Under the pieces are notes generated by a model. The model saw only the letters and a list, made by a program, of their open reading frames with translations, searched no databases and had not been told where the DNA came from. Below are positions 10,034-15,000 of a stretch of DNA of 15,000 nt, one piece after another; position 1 is the stretch's first letter; each line of letters starts with the position of its first letter. The stretch is taken from contig CAUJGJ010000397.1 of NCBI GenBank assembly GCA_963170055.1, positions 11,114,301 through 11,129,300 on the forward strand, in the 5' to 3' direction. The translations under genes were made by a program, and so were the position numbers. The DNA is from Halisarca cf. caerulea. Its lineage: Eukaryota; Porifera; Demospongiae; Chondrillida; Halisarcidae.

Positions 10034-10124
10034 CCCTGCACCGATTTGGCATGCGCATGTCACCAGACCCTTGCAGAGCGGGTATAAAAATAAAATGGCG
10101 GAGCTGGGTCTGGGAAAGAGACTA
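10034..10124 (-). repeat. Right terminal inverted repeat (91 bp)
   Basis: Reverse complement of the left repeat (89 of 91). On the plus strand it contains TATAAAAA (10083-10090) followed by ATGGCGG, facing out of the element, and it ends in GAGACTA directly before the target duplication. Confidence 0.93.
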
Positions 10125-10133
10125 GGGGCCATG
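10125..10133. repeat. Right 9-bp target-site duplication
   Basis: GGGGCCATG directly after the right TIR, identical to 2425-2433. Confidence 0.88.
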
Positions 10134-10797
10134 CCATATTATATGTCTAATATATTCCTGTACATATTATTCTTAATCTACATAATATAGAATCTTAATT
10201 CTGTCCCCACTCACTCAATTGCATGCAGTGTGTGCATTCCTATGCACCCCTGTATATATTTTGTATATTATATTGAAGTTCCATTCTTCTTTCTTAGTAT
10301 TATACATTTCATGGGCCGGATTGGCTGTTGGATATATGGTGCCTGTACGCAGCCCCCCACCGTGTACATATATATAGGCTTTGGTGCAGTGCATGCACTA
10401 GGGGGCCATAGGGTTCAGGGGGGGGCAAGCGAACCCCCTTTTCTAGAAAACTAAGGATTGTTTTGATAGAGAAGTACATCTATTCCATGTTTGTATAACC
10501 AGATAAGTATGCTCTTCTAGCACTGATAATCAACTATAAGTAACTGTGTATAATATCATATTGAAACACTTTCATTCAAGAATGCACATTGAATAAATAC
10601 ATAGTTAAATATGCTCACGTCAGGGCAAAGAACCCGGCCCCTGACAAATTTCTGCATATGGGCCTGTATGGTACATAAAGTATCGACCCCCCATATATAA
10701 GTTTACTGAATCAGACTGAGTGTTTTGATCATGCATGGGGCAAGGTTATAACCTCAATAATTTATTGATTTCTTTCGTTTTTCATATTATTATAGCC
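10134..10797. other. Non-coding DNA between the two transposons
   Basis: AT-rich sequence with no supported gene. A G/C-run block at about 10398-10445 (CTAGGGGGCCATAGGG, then a G8 run, then GCGAACCCCC and TTTTCTAGAAAA) looks like the end of a small unclassified repeat, but no partner end was found. Another C-run (CGACCCCCCATATATAA) lies near 10684. Confidence 0.4.
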
Positions 10798-11145
10798 TGT
10801 CACGTAGTATCCGGACCCCCCAAAAATCGGTTCCGTAGGTTCATATCTTTCGAAGAATACGTTCCACAGGTCCAAATTTTGATGCAGAATATGTTCCGAT
10901 ATGAAAATATAAGGACTGCCCCTTCTTGTCGCTGATTTGCGCACCAAACTGCAGGAACAATGGAAGAGAACCTTGAAGAGAAAGGAGTAGACGAAATATT
11001 GGACTTTGCTATTGAATACAATTCAAGTGGACAGTATCCTCAGGGCCTAACTGCAAATAAGAAGCGTGCTGTTCGGAAACGCGCTACAGGCATCACTGTG
11101 AAGCAGGGGGAAATATTTCTACAGAAGAAGAAGGGCAAGGTCGAT

Positions 11146-11687
11146 GTAAGAGAGATATACCACATTATTGTCAAAAGAGATTACAAAAATCATGCATGTT
11201 GCAACAACAACGTGAGTCTGCTAAAGGGTTAAGTACCCCGGACACAGAGTTCCCGGTTGGGAAGAAACAAGAGCGCTGGTTGAAAACCAATGCTCTAGTT
11301 GATTCTTCTGCTCTGGCAGGGCTGAGAGAAGGAGCTCATCCAGCTACTATTGGCTCCACTAGCTGGCCACTAGCGTGAGTGGGGGTTCAAGCTGTAGTGT
11401 CCTTGCCGCGCAGCTGGTATCTTCTAAGTCCTCAAAATCATTTCACATCATTATCCTCAAATCTCCAAGCCTTCTCGTACCTCCCAAGCTTCTCCTCTCT
11501 CCCCCGTAGCTGACTATGTATGTAAAGGTATACATTTCTAGAAATGACTCTTTAGTATCCTCACTCCTCACCACCACGTGGTCGCCGCCATCTTGATTTT
11601 TTAATATATAAATATAATAATGTAATATCCCCATGACTAATGTTTGCAACTACTGTTTACTAGTCATTTCTTGTTAATAATATGCAG
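11146..11687 (+). other. Ginger1 intron 1
   Basis: Donor GTAAGA, acceptor ATGCAG. It contains a 60-codon open frame at 11196-11378 with balanced composition but no recognised match. It is not needed to join the flanking exons, whose products run KKKGKVD to RVKIV as in related proteins. The minus strand holds ATGGCGGCGACC near 11585, a YY1-like motif. Confidence 0.55.
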
Positions 11688-12226
11688 AGAGTCAAAATAG
11701 TCACCGATGGCAGTGAAAAGATTAGGATTATGAAAGCCTGCCATTCTGCACCTACTTCTGGGCATGTTGGGATAGTAAAAACATGGAGACGCTTGTCAGA
11801 AAGATTTTATTGGAAAGGGATGTATGGTGATGTCAAAAAGCTGGTCAGTGTTACCTCTGATGGAGACATTATATTGCATGCATGCATGATAATTGTTAGC
11901 ATATTGTAATTCTTACAGGTTTCCACATGCCATGATTGTCAGGTGGTAAATAGGAGAGTTCGAACGGAGCGCCCTGAACTGTATCCTGTAGCTGTGAAGA
12001 GCCCATGGTACCATCTTGGGATTGATTTTGTTGGGCCAAACTCACCACAGTCACTAGGAGGCAACAAGTACATATTAACAGTCTGTGATTACTTCACAAA
12101 GTTTGGTTGGGCCAAGGCACTCCCTTCTAAAGAGGCTGTTCACGTTGTTTGTGCTCTCCAAGAAGTATGTATGTTCATCTATATACATATGTCGTGACCA
12201 TGTATATGCTGTCTCTTAAAGAAATA

Positions 12227-12410
12227 TGTACGTACATGTATGTACGTATGTATGTATGTATGTATGTATGTATATATGTATGTACATGTATGTATGTATG
12301 TATGTATGTACGTACGTATGTATGTATATACGTAATATGTACATGTATGTATGTATGTATGTATGTATGTATGTATGTATGTATGGATGGATGGATGGAT
12401 GGATGGATGT
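12227..12410. repeat. (GTAT)n and (GGAT)n microsatellite in Ginger1 intron 3
   Basis: GTAT tetramers with ACGT and ATAT variants run to about 12383, then about six GGAT units follow. It fills most of the intron at 12165-12479. Open frames on both strands here are repeat products. Confidence 0.93.
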
Positions 12411-13218
12411 AAGTGTGCATGACAGATTGGCTAACCTATGGTGTATTACCTCCAGTGCATATGTCACTCTCATCCACAGCTGTTTTTCATCTTGGGCTTA
12501 CCATCAGTAATCACCACTGATCAAGGTACAGAATTCCGTAATTATATGAATGCTGAACTCATGCAGCGGTTTGGCATTCATCATTGATTGACATTGCCAT
12601 ATCATCCTCAAGCTAATGGCTTAGATGAGCGGTTTAATCAGACAATTTCTAATGCCCTGGCAAAATTTGTTGACAAGAAACATGAGTTATGGGATAGATG
12701 CTTAAGTGACATTGTGTATGGATATAACTCAGCTGTGCAGGTTAGAATTTATCCTGCTTATAATTGTGCTGCATGTATGTCATAGTAAGCCAGCCACTAG
12801 CAAAGTCCCACTATCATACTGTATGCATTGGTATATATCTTGCAGGAATCAACCAAGCATACACCATTTGAAGTTATGTTTGGTCGACAGGCTCGACTGC
12901 CTATTGACATTGACACAGAGGCTATTGCTAATCCTTCTGAGAGGCTGGAGGAATTCAACCATCGACAGGAACCTGACCAGGTCAAGATTCAGCAACAAAG
13001 GAGAGTAATGCAGACCATAGTGAAGTCAAACATTGAAAGTGCTCAAAACAAGCAAAAACAGCATTATGATCAGAAACATAATGCACCTGGTTCAGCTTTT
13101 AATGTGGGTTGTCTTGTCTTGAAAAAAGACTTCACAAGAAAGAAGAGGAAAGGTGGCAAGCTAGACAGTAGGTGGCTGGGGCCATATAGGCTTGCTTCTT
13201 CATTAGGCAAAGGCCTTT

Positions 13219-13287
13219 TTGGGCCGCCGGAAGGCGGCCCTATATTGTTTTTACTTTCACCGGAAGTGTCCGGAACGTCCGGAACGA

Positions 13288-13323
<36 letters not shown>

Positions 13324-13512
13324 AACAACATGGCGGACGCAAAGTCGGTATGTAATCTTTCGGCTATATTTTGGTAAAATTCATTCGTTCGCTTCTGATT
13401 TTATCAGCGAAGAGTCTTTTCAACCAGAAGAGTTCTTCGAAGACGATTTCCAAGCGATTCGAGTTTCCAGGGCCGTGGGCGGCCCACGAGTTTTTTAAAC
13501 TCGAATCGCTTG
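13219..13512 (+). mobile_element. Hairpin-ended ~300-bp element, copy 1, inserted in the Ginger1 exon
   Basis: The 294-bp insert splits LGKGL from QLQHVDTGE in the transposase. The 5' end is a perfect hairpin (GGGCCGCC, loop GGAA, GGCGGCCC; 13221-13240). The 3' end is a 16-bp perfect stem (13451-13466 with 13497-13512) with a second short G/C stem in its loop. Between them are three CCGGAA motifs, a (TA)n tract and ATGGCGGACGC. The second copy at 13978 proves it is a repeat. The target is a T-run, so exact ends are uncertain by about three bases. No transposase is encoded, so it depends on another element; the family is not recognised. Confidence 0.85.
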
Positions 13513-13977
13513 TTCAGTTGCAACATGTCGATACTGGCGAGGTATGTATCTCATTTGATGTACTACATGTATAGATCTACCATGCATTTATGTGTTGCAT
13601 GTTGTTTTAAATTACTTATTTAGGTGATTAAGCGCGTTAATGGCTTTCATTTGAAGAGGTACATAAGTACTCCTCAAAGTGCAACTGCAGTCTCTTCTGT
13701 AGAGTCTGATGTTGATCAAGTAAATTTACAGTCAGCTTTTGATGATAGTAACATGCCATCGACTTGTGAAATGAGCAAAACCTCCCTAACTGCAATAAGC
13801 TGGCAGTCTGAATTTGAGCTGGACTCCTTTGGAGATCCTAATATCTCCCCCCAGCATTTGCAGCAATCCATCCCCAGTTTTATAACAGATGATGAGGGCC
13901 TTACTTTCCCATCAATTCCCAACTTGCCAACTATCACTAGTACGCCTGATAAGCAAGGTGGCTATTTTCCAGAATTT

Positions 13978-14283
13978 TTGGGCAGCCTTCCGGCGGCCCT
14001 ATATTGTTTTTACTTTCACCAGAAGTGTCCGGAACGTCCGGAACAATGTCAATATATATATATATATGTATGTCAACAACATGGCGGACGCGAAGTCGGT
14101 ACAAAATCTTTCGGCTATATTTCGGTGAAATTCATTCTTTTGCTCCTGATTTTATCAGCGAAGGGTCTTTTAGACCAGAAGAGTTCTTCGAAATATTATT
14201 TTAGTCAATAACGCCGATTTACAAGCGATTCGAGTTTCCGGGGCCATAGGAGGCCCACGAGTTTATTAAACTCGAATCGCTTG
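13978..14283 (+). mobile_element. Hairpin-ended ~300-bp element, copy 2, inserted in the Ginger1 exon
   Basis: The 306-bp copy has the same direction and layout as copy 1. The 3' stem is again perfect (14222-14237 with 14268-14283). It has a shorter (TA)n tract and about 21 extra bases before the 3' stem. It is flanked by TTT on both sides (13975-13977, 14284-14286); removing the insert plus one TTT restores an open frame from CCA GAA TTT to CGT GAT. Its 5' hairpin (13980-13999) has the loop TTCC where copy 1 has GGAA. Confidence 0.85.
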
Positions 14284-15000
14284 TTTCGTGATAATATTAC
14301 GATTCCATCACCTATCACTGACCTTAAGCATTCCAGTCCCAGGCTTGGTATCACAAGGAAAAGTTCAATGAATTTGAAGCTCCTCTATGACAAAAATGTG
14401 ACTGTGAAGCACATTAATGCAAGCAATCCAATCGACATTTCTGATGGGCCACCAAGCCCTCCCACCAATCAGTGGATTCCTGCTCTTGGGTTGAAAGATT
14501 GGGATCATAATATTTTGCTAAGCAGAACAGCGTGGCTGTCTGATAGTATAATTAATGCAGCCCAAATGCTATTGACAACCATGACACCAATCCCTGGTTT
14601 TCAGTCTGTTTTATTAGGATCTACAATGACCTTTAATGCTATGAGTGGCGACTTCATTCAAGTGCTTTTCGATGGCTCGTCCCACTGGTTAACTATTTCT
14701 ACCATATCTGCGCCTCCAGCTACTGTATTCGTCTATGACAGCCCTTATTCCAGAGCAGGGAGTAGGGTGCAAGGGCAAATTGCTTCAATATTAGCAACCA
14801 GCCAGCCAGAGATTACTCTCAATTTCATTGATGTCCCACTTCAATCAGGCACTAATGATTGTGGGTTATTTGCAATTAGCTTTGCACTGTGTCTAGTGCT
14901 TGGGAGACAGCCTGAAGAGTATCAGTTTAACAAATCAACCATGAGACCTCACTTGATCAGATGCTTAGAAAGGCAAGAAATGACCATGTTTCCGATTCTC

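Larger units (their letters stand above)
2434..10124 (+). mobile_element. Complete DUF6589/RecQ-helicase DNA transposon with TIRs and 9-bp target duplication
   Basis: The 7691-bp element is defined by 91-bp terminal inverted repeats that begin TAGTCTC and differ at two positions. An exact 9-bp direct repeat (GGGGCCATG) abuts both ends. It carries two genes in the same direction: a DUF6589 protein that I propose is the DDE transposase, and a RecQ-like SF2 helicase. No reverse transcriptase, capsid or polymerase gene is present, so this is a DNA transposon and neither a retroelement nor a Polinton. Helicase-bearing lineages have been described for the Academ superfamily, but Academ duplications as I recall them are 3-4 bp. 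Nine-base duplications are typical of MULE and some Merlin elements, whose transposases look different. Superfamily is therefore left open. The copy appears young because TIRs and target duplication are nearly identical, but it has an in-frame stop in its first gene. Confidence 0.87.
10798..15000 (+). mobile_element. Ginger1-type DNA transposon, right end outside the window
   Basis: The transposase content (Gypsy-integrase-like HHCC finger, D,D35E core, GPY motif, then a Ulp1 protease) matches what is published for the Ginger1 group of cut-and-paste transposons. No gag, protease or reverse transcriptase precedes the integrase, which separates it from a Gypsy retroelement. The proposed left end is TGTCACGTAGTATCCGG at 10798, starting with TG and set 162 bp before the transposase ATG. 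The right end and its inverted repeat are outside the window, and the four bases before 10798 (AGCC) are not the CCGG/CCGT duplication expected for Ginger1, so this boundary is tentative. Confidence 0.75.
10960..15000 (+). pseudogene. Ginger1 transposase with C-terminal Ulp1-like protease, interrupted
   Basis: Exons: 10960-11145, 11688-11843, 11919-12164, 12480-12740, 12846-~13218 continuing at ~13515-13541, 13624-13977 continuing at 14287, open to 15000. All phases are 0. Order of domains: an N-terminal YP...LTANKKRAVRKRA block; HHCC zinc finger (H81, H88, C118, C121); integrase core D150, D210, E246, with exactly 35 residues between the last two; GPY at 395-397 in RWLGPYRL; a low-complexity Ser/Asp linker; then a C48/Ulp1-type protease with His (14683), Asp (14737), Gln (14842) and Cys in NDCGLFA (14860). 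All catalytic residues are present. Breaks: an in-frame TGA at 12585-12587 (codon 232) just before LPYHPQANG, where relatives usually have Arg, and two hairpin-ended insertions at 13219 and 13978. The C-terminus is cut by the window edge. Host genes of the GIN type derive from such transposases, but the breaks argue that this is a dead transposon copy. Confidence 0.87.

Noticed and set aside
2434..10124. Assignment to the Academ superfamily on the basis of a helicase gene
   Set aside because: Helicase presence alone is not decisive, and the 9-bp target duplication differs from the 3-4 bp I associate with Academ. Left open.
2434..10124. Helitron
   Set aside because: Helitrons lack TIRs and target duplications and carry a Rep plus PIF1-type helicase; here the helicase is RecQ-type and TIRs are long.
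10398..10700. A second MITE between the two transposons
   Set aside because: G/C runs look repeat-like, but no matching opposite end or target duplication could be found.
12149..12510. Met-Tyr-Val-Cys and Ile-His-Thr-Tyr open frames
   Set aside because: Products of the GTAT/GGAT microsatellite in a Ginger1 intron.
10798..15000. Gypsy-type LTR retrotransposon or endogenous retrovirus
   Set aside because: The integrase stands alone after a short leader: no gag, protease, reverse transcriptase or LTR is seen upstream. The Ulp1 protease fits Ginger1 instead.

Overview
This window is repeat-rich nuclear DNA from an animal. Genes are split by short AT-rich GT-AG introns, dinucleotide microsatellites are abundant, and nearly all coding sequence belongs to DNA transposons. 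The gene families (DUF6589, RecQ-like helicase, GIN/Ginger integrase with a Ulp1 protease) and the style of the small repeats suggest an early-branching marine invertebrate, most likely a demosponge. That placement is inference; no marker gene in the window proves it.

Layout: 1-1440 is a block of (CA)n arrays separated by short duplicated spacers and one small MITE-like insert. 1441-2424 is single-copy-looking DNA with a possible three-exon gene fragment (1926-2361). 2434-10124 is a complete 7.7-kb DNA transposon. It has 91-bp terminal inverted repeats (89 of 91 bases match) and is flanked directly by a 9-bp target-site duplication (GGGGCCATG). Inside it lie two genes on the same strand: a nine-exon gene of about 1000 codons for a DUF6589 protein with a plausible D-D-E transposase core, and a two-exon RecQ-type helicase of 432 residues. 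The 3' end of the DUF6589 gene is tandemly triplicated and the middle copy is shortened. 10134-10797 is non-coding with G/C runs. From about 10798 to the window end lies a second transposon of Ginger1 type. Its transposase has an HHCC zinc finger, a D,D35E core, a GPY motif and a C-terminal Ulp1-like cysteine protease, and it runs off the right edge.

The DUF6589 gene has one in-frame TGA (2685-2687) and the Ginger1 gene has another (12585-12587). The Ginger1 gene is also broken by two copies of a ~300-bp hairpin-ended element (13219-13512 and 13978-14283). All reading frames and splice phases stated here were worked out by hand from the sequence and agree exon to exon.

The most interesting object is the DUF6589 plus RecQ transposon. 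Its ends, target duplication, splice structure and catalytic candidates can all be read in one copy. The 9-bp duplication does not match the 3-4 bp I associate with Academ elements, the family known to me in which helicase-carrying lineages have been described.
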